A stretch of DNA of 64,000 bases from Chryseobacterium indicum (GTDB taxonomy: Bacteria; Bacteroidota; Bacteroidia; Flavobacteriales; Weeksellaceae). The stretch is from the NCBI RefSeq assembly GCF_021504595.1, contig NZ_JACSGT010000001.1:2232001-2296000 (forward strand). The letters run 5' to 3'. The translations under genes and the position numbers were made by a program. The notes beneath the pieces were generated by a model. The model worked only from the letters and a program-made list of their open reading frames with translations, searched no databases and had not been told where the DNA came from. Positions 8,522 to 16,777 of the stretch are shown piece by piece. How positions within the stretch are numbered: position 1 is the first letter of the stretch; every line of letters starts with the position of its first letter.

Positions 8522-9085
8522 TTAAAGTGAAAGAATTATTGGCAGAATAACATTTGCCATTAGAAAACCACCTGCCATAAAGCAGATTGTTGCCACCAAA
8601 GATGCCCACTGAAGGTTGGAAAGTCCCATGATGGCGTGTCCGCTTGTGCATCCTCCCGCATAACGCGTCCCGAAACCTACCAAAAAGCCACCGACAACCA
8701 TCATAATAAATCCTCTTATGGTAAAAAGATTGGTAAAATTCATGAGTTGTGTCGGAACGAGATTGCTGTAATCTGTAATTCCGTAGGCTGCTAATTCTGT
8801 TTTTAGATTATGGTTAACGGTAATTTCGTCTGGATTCATTAAAAATTGAGCGGCAATGATTCCACCTAAAAAAATTCCGAACACGAAGAATAAATTCCAT
8901 AGTTCTTTTTTCCAGTCGTATTTAAAGAAGCCAATATTCGCAGGAATACAGGCTGCACAGATATGTCTGAGCGATGAACTGATCCCGAAAGATTTATTTC
9001 CAAGAATCAGTAAAGCAGGAACAGTAAGCCCGATTAACGGTCCTGCAACGTACCACGGCCAAGGTTCTTTTATAATTTCTAACAT
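8522..9085 (-). CDS. YeeE/YedE-type transporter, N-terminal half
   Basis: A 187-residue inner-membrane protein with about five helices, the first half of a split YeeE/YedE sulfur-compound transporter. The hallmark is the conserved cysteine motif FGTRYAGGCTSGHAIMG (about residues 140-156), matching the sites that pass thiosulfate in the family. A second cysteine patch, RHICAACIPAN near 40-50, is typical of this half. It pairs with the downstream 160-residue protein. Position beside an MBL-rhodanese enzyme, a TauE exporter and a Crp-type regulator places it in sulfide or persulfide handling. Confidence 0.88.
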   Translation of the reverse strand: MLEIIKEPWPWYVAGPLIGLTVPALLILGNKSFGISSSLRHICAACIPANIGFFKYDWKKELWNLFFVFGIFLGGIIAAQFLMNPDEITVNHNLKTELAAYGITDYSNLVPTQLMNFTNLFTIRGFIMMVVGGFLVGFGTRYAGGCTSGHAIMGLSNLQWASLVATICFMAGGFLMANVILPIILSL

Positions 9086-9199
9086 TAAGTATTTGTATTA
9101 AAACTGTTTTATATTCTGATTAATGATTTTAACGTGAGTTTGATGTAAAGATTGCAAATAAAATCGACTTCAGCAGAAATTGACCTATTTTTGGATTTA

Positions 9200-9278
9200 A
9201 ACGCCAAGAGCGCTAAGTTTTCTTTTCAAAATAACTCTGTTGATTTTTAAGTTTGCAAAGGCGTTAACACTTATTGAA
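9200..9278. repeat. Dispersed intergenic repeat, third copy
   Basis: The sequence reads cgccaagagcgctaagtttt near 9201, then tttgcaaaggcgttaacact from 9251. It matches the 860-965 and 2836-2915 copies. It lies in the 262 bp gap upstream of the YeeE/YedE pair, where no operator like the one at 10822 is visible. Confidence 0.55.
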
Positions 9279-9347
9279 GACCACAAAGATTCTTATTCTG
9301 ACTGATTTTGGACCTTCAAAAGTTTCTTGTCTCTTTCGTTGTAAAAT

Positions 9348-10760
9348 CTATTTTAAAATTTTACTCTGGCAAACAAAATCACTTACAGTAATGTCTGTTT
9401 GAGAAATTGCGCTGAAACCTCCTTCAATTTCACTAAAATTGCGGTAGCCTCTTGCCTGAAGAATACTTGCTGCCATCATGCTTCTGTAACCTCCTGCACA
9501 GTGCAGATAAAAATGTTCCGCCGGATCGATTGAGTTTATCCATTCGTTGATGTAGGCTAAAGGTTTGTTGAAAGCTTCATCTACGTGTTCTGCATTGTAT
9601 TCACTTTCTTTGCGGACATCAATAATTTTCGCTTCTTTTTCTTTAATTTCCTGTTCAAATTGCTGTGCTGAAATTCTGTTAACGGAATCGGTTTCTTTAC
9701 CGCTGTTTTTCCATGCTTCGAAACTTCCTTTTAAAAATCCGAGAACGTTGTCAAATCCTACACGGCTTAATCGGGTTACAGCTTCCTGTTCTTCGTTTTC
9801 GTTGGTAATGAGCAGAATCGGCTGTTTTACATCCACTATCAAAGCTCCGACCCAAGGTGCAAAATCTCCGTTCAGTCCGATATTAATGGATTGCGGAACA
9901 AATCCTTTTGCGAAATCTTCGTTATTTCGTACATCCAAAATCAAAGCGCCAGAATGTTCTGCCATTTCTTCAAATTCGTCAGGAGAAAGTGCCTGTAAAC
10001 CTTTTGACAAGACTTCATCGAAACTGTCGTAGCCTTTTTTATTCATTGCCACATTCATTCCGAAATAAGCCGGAGGCGGAAGAAGTCCGTCTGTAACCGC
10101 TTTGATGAAACTTTCCTTATCTTTCTGATTCAATGCATAATTGGTTTTCTTCTGATTTCCCAGTGAGTCTACTGTTTCTTTCTGCATATTTTTTCCGCAT
10201 GCAGAACCTGCTCCGTGTGCCGGATAAACGGTGATATCGTCATTCAAAGGTAAAATTTTGCTGTAAAGACTTTCATAAAGTAAGCCTGCCAATTCTTCCT
10301 GCGTCATGTTTGCTGCTTTCTGCGCCAGATCGGGACGTCCAACATCGCCTAAAAACAGAGTATCTCCGCTGAAAAGTGCTGTTTCTTTTCCGTTTTCGTC
10401 AATCAGTAGAAAACATGAACTTTCCATGGTATGACCGGGTGTATGAAGGACTTTTATGGAGATATTTCCTACTTGAAAGGTCTCATTATCTTCTGCAATA
10501 ATGGCTTCAAATTCAGGTTTTGCAGTGGGACCGTAAACGATGGGTGCGCTTGTTTTTCTGCTTAAATCGAGGTGTCCGCTTACAAAATCTGCATGGAAAT
10601 GGGTTTCAAAAATGTATTTCAGCGTAACGTTATCTTTTTTAAGATGCTCAATATAAGGTTGGGTTTCTCTTAACGGGTCTATAATTGCCGCCTCACCATT
10701 GGAAACAATGTAATAAGCTCCCTGTGCAAGACATCCTGTATAAATCTGTTCTATTTTCAT
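9348..10760 (-). CDS. MBL-fold hydrolase with two rhodanese domains (persulfide dioxygenase-like)
   Basis: A 470-residue cytoplasmic enzyme. Residues 1-250 form an ETHE1-like metallo-beta-lactamase fold with the iron-binding THFHADFVSGH (His54, His56, Asp58), HTPGHT and FSGDTLFLGDVGRPD motifs; this branch oxidises glutathione or bacillithiol persulfide to sulfite. Two rhodanese domains follow. The first (about 260-360) lacks the catalytic cysteine (LLITNENEE). The second (about 370-460) keeps it as Cys421 in YLHCAGGYRS, and should move sulfane sulfur. The gene is preceded by a 24 bp sequence also found before the TauE gene. Together they resemble the bigR-regulated sulfide detoxification operon known from proteobacteria. 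Confidence 0.92.
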   Translation of the reverse strand: MKIEQIYTGCLAQGAYYIVSNGEAAIIDPLRETQPYIEHLKKDNVTLKYIFETHFHADFVSGHLDLSRKTSAPIVYGPTAKPEFEAIIAEDNETFQVGNISIKVLHTPGHTMESSCFLLIDENGKETALFSGDTLFLGDVGRPDLAQKAANMTQEELAGLLYESLYSKILPLNDDITVYPAHGAGSACGKNMQKETVDSLGNQKKTNYALNQKDKESFIKAVTDGLLPPPAYFGMNVAMNKKGYDSFDEVLSKGLQALSPDEFEEMAEHSGALILDVRNNEDFAKGFVPQSINIGLNGDFAPWVGALIVDVKQPILLITNENEEQEAVTRLSRVGFDNVLGFLKGSFEAWKNSGKETDSVNRISAQQFEQEIKEKEAKIIDVRKESEYNAEHVDEAFNKPLAYINEWINSIDPAEHFYLHCAGGYRSMMAASILQARGYRNFSEIEGGFSAISQTDITVSDFVCQSKILK

Positions 10761-10821
10761 TTTTTATGATTTTAAATTTTACTTATTTTTTCTGATACAA
10801 ATTTCCGAGTTTGGGATTTTC

Positions 10822-10845
10822 TGTACCGCTACTTTTGTTACAGAA
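10822..10845 (-). promoter_or_regulatory. Candidate Crp/Fnr-type operator upstream of the MBL-rhodanese gene
   Basis: These 24 bases are identical to 12623-12646, upstream of the TauE gene. In gene orientation the site reads CTGTAACAAAAGTAGCGGT plus ACA, giving half-sites TGTAAC and GGTACA that form an imperfect palindrome. In both places a TTTG core of a -7 box lies about 20 bp downstream, so the site would be centred near -40, as for a class II activator. It ends 62 bp before the start codon. The adjacent Crp/Fnr gene at 12833 is the obvious candidate regulator. Identity is seen; binding is inferred. Confidence 0.65.
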
Positions 10846-10880
10846 GGGTTTTATTTTTTGAACACAAAGACCACGGAGTT

Positions 10881-11540
10881 TTTTTTAAATACATATTTTT
10901 TAGCTTCACAAAGCCGCTAAAGCTTATAAAAGAGTAAATTTCATGGTATTTTAATTAAAATTAGCTTTAACCGAAATTTAGTATAAGTTTTGGCTAAAGC
11001 CTATTGTTTTCTTGATTACTAAAATGGGCTGAAGCCCATTTCTATTGATACTTTTGCACTGTTTTTACATCAAGCTCACGTTAAAACACTATATCCCCAA
11101 AGATTTTTTAACTACTATGCTTTTTTGAGTGCCACAAAGCCAACAACGCTTATAAAAAATTGAATTTCAATGAATTAAAATTAAATTTAGTAGAACTTTA
11201 ATACAAGTTTTGGCTAAAGCCTATTGTTTTCTTGATTATTAAAATAAGCTAAAGCCCATTTCTATTGATACTTTTGCACTGTTTTTACATCAAACTCACG
11301 TTAAAACACTATATCCCCAAAGATTTTTTAGCTACTATGCTTTTTTGAGTGCCACAAAGCCAACAACGCTTATAAAAAATTGAATTTCAATGAATTAAAA
11401 TTAAATTTAGTAGAACTTTAATACAAGTTTTGGCTAAAGCCTATTGTTTTCTTGATTATTAAAATAAGCTAAAGCCCATTTCTATTGATACTTTTGCACT
11501 GTTTTTACATCAAACTCACGTTAAAACACTATATCCCCAA
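10881..11540. repeat. Tandem repeat, three 220 bp units
   Basis: Units lie at about 10881-11100 (divergent), 11101-11320 and 11321-11540 (nearly identical), with a partial start of a fourth to about 11570. The marker ccccaaagattttttaact recurs at exactly 220 bp spacing (11095, 11315, 11535). Each unit contains GGCTAAAGCC and a degenerate GGGCTGAAGCCC-type hairpin. No reading frame runs through the units. They fill most of the 1 kb gap between the MBL-rhodanese and TauE genes. Confidence 0.9.
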
Positions 11541-11664
11541 AGATTTTTTAGCTACTATGCTTTTTTGAGTATCACAATGATGCTAACACTTTTAAATGAT
11601 TGGACTTTATGATATTTTATTTTCTACATTCAGAAATTTAAACTTTGATGTTTTTTTCTCCCGA

Positions 11665-11748
11665 ATCTTTCGCAGTCCGACCTGAGTGGAGTTCTTTTTG
11701 TTTTTTACAAAACAAAAAGATTGGGAGCCCTTCGATAAACTCAGGATA
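11665..11748. repeat. Hairpin-bearing intergenic element
   Basis: CTTTTTGTTTT and AAAACAAAAAG pair around a short ttaca loop, flanked by cgacctgagtggag on the left and cccttcgataaactcagg on the right. The layout recalls the REP-like elements elsewhere in the window but the flanks differ. It could also terminate the TauE gene. Function is unknown. Confidence 0.4.
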
Positions 11749-11785
11749 AACTACAGGCGGAAACAGATTCCCCAATAAGAAAAAA

Positions 11786-12580
11786 CTATAAAAAAAGTTC
11801 TTTAACGATGATGTAAATTCCCATCACAAGAATCAACCATCCGAATGCAGGTTTGAGTTTTTTTCCGTCGATTTTTTTGGATAACTGCGAACCGATGATG
11901 ATGCCGACAATGGCAATTGATGAAATGGTGGCTAATAATTTCCAATCGATTTTCACAGCATCCATTGATGAGAAAAATCCGATAAGCGAATTGAGTGAAA
12001 TGATTACCAGTGAAGTTCCGATGGCTACTTTCATTGGAGTTTTAAGAAGATTAACGAGTGCGGGAATGATCATAAATCCGCCTCCTGCACCGACTAAACC
12101 TGTTAAAATTCCTACAACAGATCCTTCTCCTGCTGCTAAAAGTGTACTGTTTTTCTGTAAATCTGATGTTTTGGTAACACAATCTGTAGTTTTCTGAATC
12201 ATTTTATAAGAAGCTAAAATCATTAATCCTGCAAAAATCAAAAGCAACAGAATATCTTTCGTTACCACAAAGTTACCGACTGTAAAAACTTCGTCGGGAA
12301 TTAAGGGTACAATATAATTTCGCGTCAGGAAAATGGAAATAATGGACGGTATTCCGAAAACAAGGGCGGTTTTTAAATGTACCAGACCTTTTTTAAAATA
12401 GGAAACTGAACCGACCACACTGCTGATTCCGACAATAAAAAGGGAATATTCTGTTGCCAGAAAAGCGTCTAACCCGAAAAGGTAAACCAAAACAGGAACG
12501 GTAAGAATGCTTCCGCCACCACCGATTAAACCTAACGAAATTCCTATTAAAACAGAAGCGAGATATCCAAAAATTTCCAT
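11786..12580 (-). CDS. TauE/SafE family sulfite (anion) exporter
   Basis: A 264-residue inner-membrane permease of the TauE/SafE family with eight or so helices in two halves. Each half carries the glycine-rich signature: SLGLIGGGGSILTVPVLV near residue 15 and GLVGAGGGFMIIPALV near 155. Members export sulfite, sulfoacetate or related anions. The likely role here is to expel sulfite made by the MBL-rhodanese enzyme, since the two genes share an identical upstream site. The start is the ATG at 12580 (MEIFGYLAS); a TTG seven codons upstream is possible but less likely. Confidence 0.88.
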   Translation of the reverse strand: MEIFGYLASVLIGISLGLIGGGGSILTVPVLVYLFGLDAFLATEYSLFIVGISSVVGSVSYFKKGLVHLKTALVFGIPSIISIFLTRNYIVPLIPDEVFTVGNFVVTKDILLLLIFAGLMILASYKMIQKTTDCVTKTSDLQKNSTLLAAGEGSVVGILTGLVGAGGGFMIIPALVNLLKTPMKVAIGTSLVIISLNSLIGFFSSMDAVKIDWKLLATISSIAIVGIIIGSQLSKKIDGKKLKPAFGWLILVMGIYIIVKELFL

Positions 12581-12622
12581 GTTTTCAACTTTATAATGCA
12601 AAATTGAAGATATCAGAAAAGG

Positions 12623-12646
12623 TGTACCGCTACTTTTGTTACAGAA
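12623..12646 (-). promoter_or_regulatory. Candidate Crp/Fnr-type operator upstream of the TauE gene
   Basis: This is an exact 24 bp copy of the site at 10822-10845, with half-sites TGTAAC and GGTACA in gene orientation. It ends 43 bp before the TauE start codon, and a CAATTTTG -7-like box follows about 20 bp downstream, the same geometry as at the other site. The flanks outside the 24 bp are mostly different, which argues for selection and against recent duplication. Confidence 0.65.
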
Positions 12647-12832
12647 CGGTTTTTTAATGCTAAGTTTGCGAAAATTTTTACTTTAGTTGTTATGTTGAAA
12701 GAATCTTAAGATTTTTTTGATCGCGAAGTTCGTTAAGATTTTCTTGACTACTCAATGTTTTTTAAATTCACGAAGCTACTTCGACAAGCTCAGCATAAAC
12801 TATTCACTTAGATAAGATCACAAAGAGACTCG

Positions 12833-13462
12833 CTAATCTGCTAAAATCACAATTTTATTTCGTCCGAGCTGGAGTTTTCCGGAGTCTTCGAGCTGTTTCA
12901 GGAGTCGGGAAACAACGACTCTGGCTGTTCCCAGTTCGTTGGCAAGCTGTTCGTGGGTGATTACGATGGTTTTGGAATTCAGAATTTCAGATTTTTTGTG
13001 AAGAAGATTCAGCAGTCTTTCATCAACTTTTTTGAAAGCAATCGCATTGATGATATCCAAGAGTTCTTCAAAGCGTTTATGGTACAGCCTGAAAATATAA
13101 TCGAGCCATTCCGGATATTCTTTAATAAACAATGAAACCTTGTCAACAGGCAGAAACAAGATTTCGGTATCTTCTTCTACTTCCGCTTTTACGATGCTTT
13201 TTTCATTATGCATTCCGCCCAGAAAAGACATTATGCAGCTTTCTCCGGCTTTGATGTAGTACAGAAGAATTTCCCTCCCGTCTTCTTCGGTACGGATCAC
13301 CTTCATCATCCCTTTCATCACAATCGGAATAGAACGGATGGACGAATTTTCATCCAGAATAATATCGCCTTCCTCATAGGTTTTTGTAACTCCGTATCTG
13401 TAAAGCTTTTCCACCAGTTCCGGAGAGGAAGTAAATTCTGAAGAAAGCACTGAATCCTGCAT
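12833..13462 (-). CDS. Crp/Fnr family transcriptional regulator
   Basis: A 209-residue regulator. Residues about 15-125 form the cyclic-nucleotide-binding-like sensor domain (YEEGDIILDENSSIRSIP, VMKGMMKVIRTEEDGREILL). Residues about 145-205 form the winged helix (THEQLANELGTARVVVSRLL with the recognition helix TARVVVSRLLKQLE). It lacks the clustered N-terminal cysteines of an FNR iron-sulfur protein but has one cysteine, Cys76, in the GESCIMSF loop. It lies beside the sulfide-handling genes and probably controls them through the 24 bp sites. It starts 16 bp after the stop of the GH20 gene, so it may also be read from that promoter. Confidence 0.9.
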   Translation of the reverse strand: MQDSVLSSEFTSSPELVEKLYRYGVTKTYEEGDIILDENSSIRSIPIVMKGMMKVIRTEEDGREILLYYIKAGESCIMSFLGGMHNEKSIVKAEVEEDTEILFLPVDKVSLFIKEYPEWLDYIFRLYHKRFEELLDIINAIAFKKVDERLLNLLHKKSEILNSKTIVITHEQLANELGTARVVVSRLLKQLEDSGKLQLGRNKIVILAD

Positions 13463-13478
13463 AATAAAATTTCTAAGG

Positions 13479-15749
13479 CTAATTTACACCAATTTCGTCA
13501 ACAAAAAGCCACGCTTTAGAATCTGCACCCGGATTTCCCGCAGGAATAATGCCTGCATTTTCTATTTTAACCTTAATATATTTTGAATTCTGACTTCCTA
13601 CGTTAACTTTAATTTTTCCATTTGCAGAAAGGATTTCCTCTTTTCCGACTTCTTTGATTAACTTAAAATCTGTTCCATTGTCAGACACAAAAATCTGGGC
13701 AGATTTAGCGAAATGAATCCAGCTTCCTTTATTATCCAGTGTATTGAAATAAACTTCTGAGAACTGCGTTTTCTGTCCGAAATCAATGGCTGCGACCACA
13801 TCTTTTCCATTAAAACCGAGCCATGTTTTTCCCAATTGCTTTTGGTTTCCAGTAATTCCGTCGACTAAAGTAAAAGCTCCGCCAAAAGAATAATTTTCAC
13901 TTGGTTGCTCTTCTAATGTAATTTTTTTTCCGGTTGTTTTGGATATGGTGAAACTTTGGGAAGATACAGCGCTTTTAAGCTGTCCATTTTCGAAATAGGC
14001 AGATTTAACCGTCATTGATTTTGAAATCTGAACAGGATTTTTATAGGTCTGAGAATTGGCTGAAGGATCTGTTCCGTCCACTGTATATCGTATTCCGTCA
14101 GGATTTTGTGAGGTTGAAAGTTCATAGGCAGCACCATTTTCAGAAGAAATTACTTTTCCTGAAACATTGTAAATGCTTTTCGCATAATTCACCCCCATTT
14201 TATCCAGATTTTTGAATTCATTTACTACTCTTCCTTCAAATTCCTTATAATTTTTAGGATCAGAAGTTCCCCAACCTACTTCCGAAAGCGCCAGTAATCT
14301 TGGGAAAATCATATACTGAACCTGCTTGAAATCGAGAATATATTCCGTCCATAAATTTGCCTGAACTCCTAAAATGTATTTTGCCTGTTCTGCATTCAGT
14401 TCTTCGGGAATCGGATTATAAGAATAAACTTTATCCAAAGGCGTAAATCCTCCGAAAGCATTCGGCTCTGTTGCGGGATCTCCCTGATAATGGTCGAAAT
14501 AACAGTAAGAACCGGGAGTCATGACGGCAAAATGACCGGATTTTGCAGCTTCTACCCCGCCTTTAATTCCTGTCCAGCTCATAACTGCGGCATTCGGAGC
14601 CAGTCCGCCTTCCAGAATTTCGTCCCAGCCGATAATTTTTCTGCCTTTTGAATTCACGTATTTTTCAATTCTTTGGATAAAATAGCTTTGCAGACCATGT
14701 TCATCTTTCAGGTTATTTTTTTTGATTAATTCCTGACAATGTGCGCATTCTTTCCATCTTGTTTTCGGACATTCGTCGCCTCCGATATGGATGTATTGTG
14801 AAGGAAAAAGTGCGATTACCTCATCTAAAACGTTTTCCAAAAATTTAAATGTTTCATCTTTCGGACAGAAAACATCATCAAAAACGCCCCATTTTGTGGC
14901 AGGTTCAAAAGGACCTTTTGTACAGGCTAAATCCGGATAAGCAGACAATGCAGCTAAAGCGTGACCCGGCATTTCAATTTCGGGAACTATGGTAATATGT
15001 CTTTCCTGGGCGTATTTTACGACTTCTTTAATCTGATCCTGCGTATAAAAATAAGGTCCGTAAGGTTTTCCGTCGAAGGTATTGTCAACATACGCTCCGA
15101 TCATGGATTCTTTACGTTTAGAGCCGATCTGCGTTAATTTCGGATATTTCTTGATCTCAATTCTCCAACCCTGATCGTCGGTTAAATGCCAGTGGAAAGT
15201 ATTGAGTTTGTACATGGCAAGATAATCAATGTATTGTTTTACTTCTTCAACGGTGAAAAAATGTCTGGAAACGTCCAAATGCATTCCTCTCCATTGAAAT
15301 TTTGGGGAATCCAGGATTTCGAGAGCGGGAATTTTTCCGTCTTCTGAAGTTTTTATTAATTGTAAAAGAGTTTGAATGCCTTGAAAAAGACCTTCAGGGT
15401 TCTTTCCAATAACCATAATCATTTCGTTGCTGATATTTATAATGTAATTTGAATTAAACTCTCGTTTATTATCAATTTTTAAATCTTTATTTAACAGTAG
15501 CGAAATAAAATTTGGCTTTGTTTTTTTTATGTTTTGAGATGAATTTTTTGGATAGATTTTTTTAAAATTATCCATAAAATATTTGTATTCATTCGATTTT
15601 TTGTCTCCCACGAAAAGTGTATTCCCGCTTATCTCGAAATTCCCTGTTTTTAATTCAACCTTTTGCGGATAGGGAATTAAATTTAATCTGGTTTGAGTAA
15701 AAAAAAGACTTGAAAAAAGCACAGAAAGTACCAGTAAAAAACGCTGCAT
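13479..15749 (-). CDS. Beta-N-acetylhexosaminidase, glycoside hydrolase family 20 (secreted)
   Basis: A 756-residue secreted enzyme that removes terminal beta-GlcNAc or GalNAc. A signal peptide (MQRFLLVLSVLFSSLFFTQT) is followed by the GH20b domain (LIPYPQKVELKTGNF), then the catalytic TIM barrel (FQWRGMHLDVSRHFF, FHWHLTDDQGWRIEI). The catalytic pair is Asp325-Glu326 in HIGGDECPK, fitting substrate-assisted catalysis. Residues about 530-610 resemble a chitobiase-type C-terminal domain, and 620-756 form an F5/8-type carbohydrate-binding sandwich (GKTWLGFNGKDVVAAIDFG). With the mannosidase and glycosylasparaginase it makes a partial N-glycan degradation set. Confidence 0.93.
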   Translation of the reverse strand: MQRFLLVLSVLFSSLFFTQTRLNLIPYPQKVELKTGNFEISGNTLFVGDKKSNEYKYFMDNFKKIYPKNSSQNIKKTKPNFISLLLNKDLKIDNKREFNSNYIINISNEMIMVIGKNPEGLFQGIQTLLQLIKTSEDGKIPALEILDSPKFQWRGMHLDVSRHFFTVEEVKQYIDYLAMYKLNTFHWHLTDDQGWRIEIKKYPKLTQIGSKRKESMIGAYVDNTFDGKPYGPYFYTQDQIKEVVKYAQERHITIVPEIEMPGHALAALSAYPDLACTKGPFEPATKWGVFDDVFCPKDETFKFLENVLDEVIALFPSQYIHIGGDECPKTRWKECAHCQELIKKNNLKDEHGLQSYFIQRIEKYVNSKGRKIIGWDEILEGGLAPNAAVMSWTGIKGGVEAAKSGHFAVMTPGSYCYFDHYQGDPATEPNAFGGFTPLDKVYSYNPIPEELNAEQAKYILGVQANLWTEYILDFKQVQYMIFPRLLALSEVGWGTSDPKNYKEFEGRVVNEFKNLDKMGVNYAKSIYNVSGKVISSENGAAYELSTSQNPDGIRYTVDGTDPSANSQTYKNPVQISKSMTVKSAYFENGQLKSAVSSQSFTISKTTGKKITLEEQPSENYSFGGAFTLVDGITGNQKQLGKTWLGFNGKDVVAAIDFGQKTQFSEVYFNTLDNKGSWIHFAKSAQIFVSDNGTDFKLIKEVGKEEILSANGKIKVNVGSQNSKYIKVKIENAGIIPAGNPGADSKAWLFVDEIGVN

Positions 15750-15831
15750 TTTGTGAGTTTAAGATTAAGCGAATATACTTATTTTCTGAAAATTTTTAAA
15801 CGTAATTTAACTTATTAAATAAGAAAACATC

Positions 15832-15839
15832 TAATTTTG
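15832..15839 (+). promoter_or_regulatory. -7 box TAATTTTG before the DUF4197 gene
   Basis: TAATTTTG matches the Bacteroidota TAnnTTTG consensus and lies 11 bp before the start codon, implying a very short leader. No clear -33 TTG is visible. Confidence 0.5.
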
Positions 15840-15850
15840 CAAAAAAATAA

Positions 15851-16663
15851 ATGATGAGAAAAACATTTTTACTGGTGGGCGGACTTTTATTTTCAGTTTC
15901 ATCACAGGCACAGATTTTAGATGTCATAAAATCAACGGTAAAAGATCAGACAGGAATTGATCTTAACAATCCTAAAGTTCCGGCTCAAACCAGCGGAACG
16001 GCAACCACGCCAAAAACAACCACGACCACATCTCCAATCAATCTCGGAAGTCTTACTTCAACCCAGATTTCTTCTGGACTAAAGGAAGCTCTAAGTCTCG
16101 GTGTAAATGAAGGCGTGAAAAAATTAGGTGTAACGGATGGTTTCCTGAAAAATGAAGCGGTAAAAATCTTAATGCCGGAAAAACTGAGAAAAATTGACAC
16201 TACTTTACGCTCTATCGGATTGGGAAGTCTTGCAGACCAAGGAGTGAAATTACTGAACAGAGCTGCGGAAGATGCTGTAGTTGAAGCAGCCCCGATCTTT
16301 ACAAAAGCGATTACTTCAATGACGATCACGGATGCTAAAAATATTTTGCTGGGAAGTAATAATGCGGCGACCAATTATCTGCAAACGAAAACACAGGCTC
16401 AGCTTTTTTCCGCTTTTCAGCCAAAAGTGAAAGCTTCACTGGGAAAAGTGGGAGCCGATAAGGTCTGGAGCAATATTATTTCTAAATACAATACTTTTAC
16501 CGGACAGGCTGTAACCACGGATCTTAATGAATATGTAACCACAGAAACCATAAACGGAGTTTTCAAAATGGTAGCAGAAAAAGAAAGTGGAATCCGAAAT
16601 ACTCCTGCCATGAGAACCACAAGTATTTTGCAGAAGGTTTTCGGAGCGCAGGACGGTAAATAA
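15851..16663 (+). CDS. DUF4197 domain-containing exported protein
   Basis: A 270-residue exported protein of the DUF4197 family, function unknown. A signal peptide ends near QAQ (residue 22). A Thr/Pro-rich linker (about 45-60) follows, then the helical DUF4197 domain: ALSLGVNEGVKKLG, the characteristic KILMPEKLRKIDTTLRSIG, and AAEDAVVEAAPIFTKAI, ending near SGIRNTPAMRTTSILQKVF. Two adjacent ATG codons occur and the first is used. It is transcribed alone, away from its left neighbour. The family call rests on the recognised mid-domain motifs. Confidence 0.85.
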   Translation: MMRKTFLLVGGLLFSVSSQAQILDVIKSTVKDQTGIDLNNPKVPAQTSGTATTPKTTTTTSPINLGSLTSTQISSGLKEALSLGVNEGVKKLGVTDGFLKNEAVKILMPEKLRKIDTTLRSIGLGSLADQGVKLLNRAAEDAVVEAAPIFTKAITSMTITDAKNILLGSNNAATNYLQTKTQAQLFSAFQPKVKASLGKVGADKVWSNIISKYNTFTGQAVTTDLNEYVTTETINGVFKMVAEKESGIRNTPAMRTTSILQKVFGAQDGK

Positions 16664-16672
16664 TTTAAAATC

Positions 16673-16707
16673 TAATCCCTTCAAAATATCCGGTTTTGAA
16701 GGGATTA
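16673..16707. terminator. Bidirectional terminator hairpin
   Basis: TAATCCCTTCAAAA at 16673-16686 pairs perfectly with 16694-16707, with a 7 nt loop. It sits between the convergent DUF4197 and CBS genes. Confidence 0.8.
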
Positions 16708-16777
16708 ATTCATTATAATTTATTGATTTTCTGATTAATACCCGCTATTAAAATAAATCGGAAGTACCATCTGTAAT

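Noticed and set aside
8028..8651. A longer second YeeE/YedE protein starting near 8651
   Set aside because: The extra 47 residues are read out of frame over the end of the first-half gene and are basic and low in hydrophobicity; the ATG at 8510 fits the family.
10881..11540. Regularly spaced repeats considered as a CRISPR array
   Set aside because: The units are 220 bp, with no short direct repeats separated by unique spacers and no cas genes nearby.
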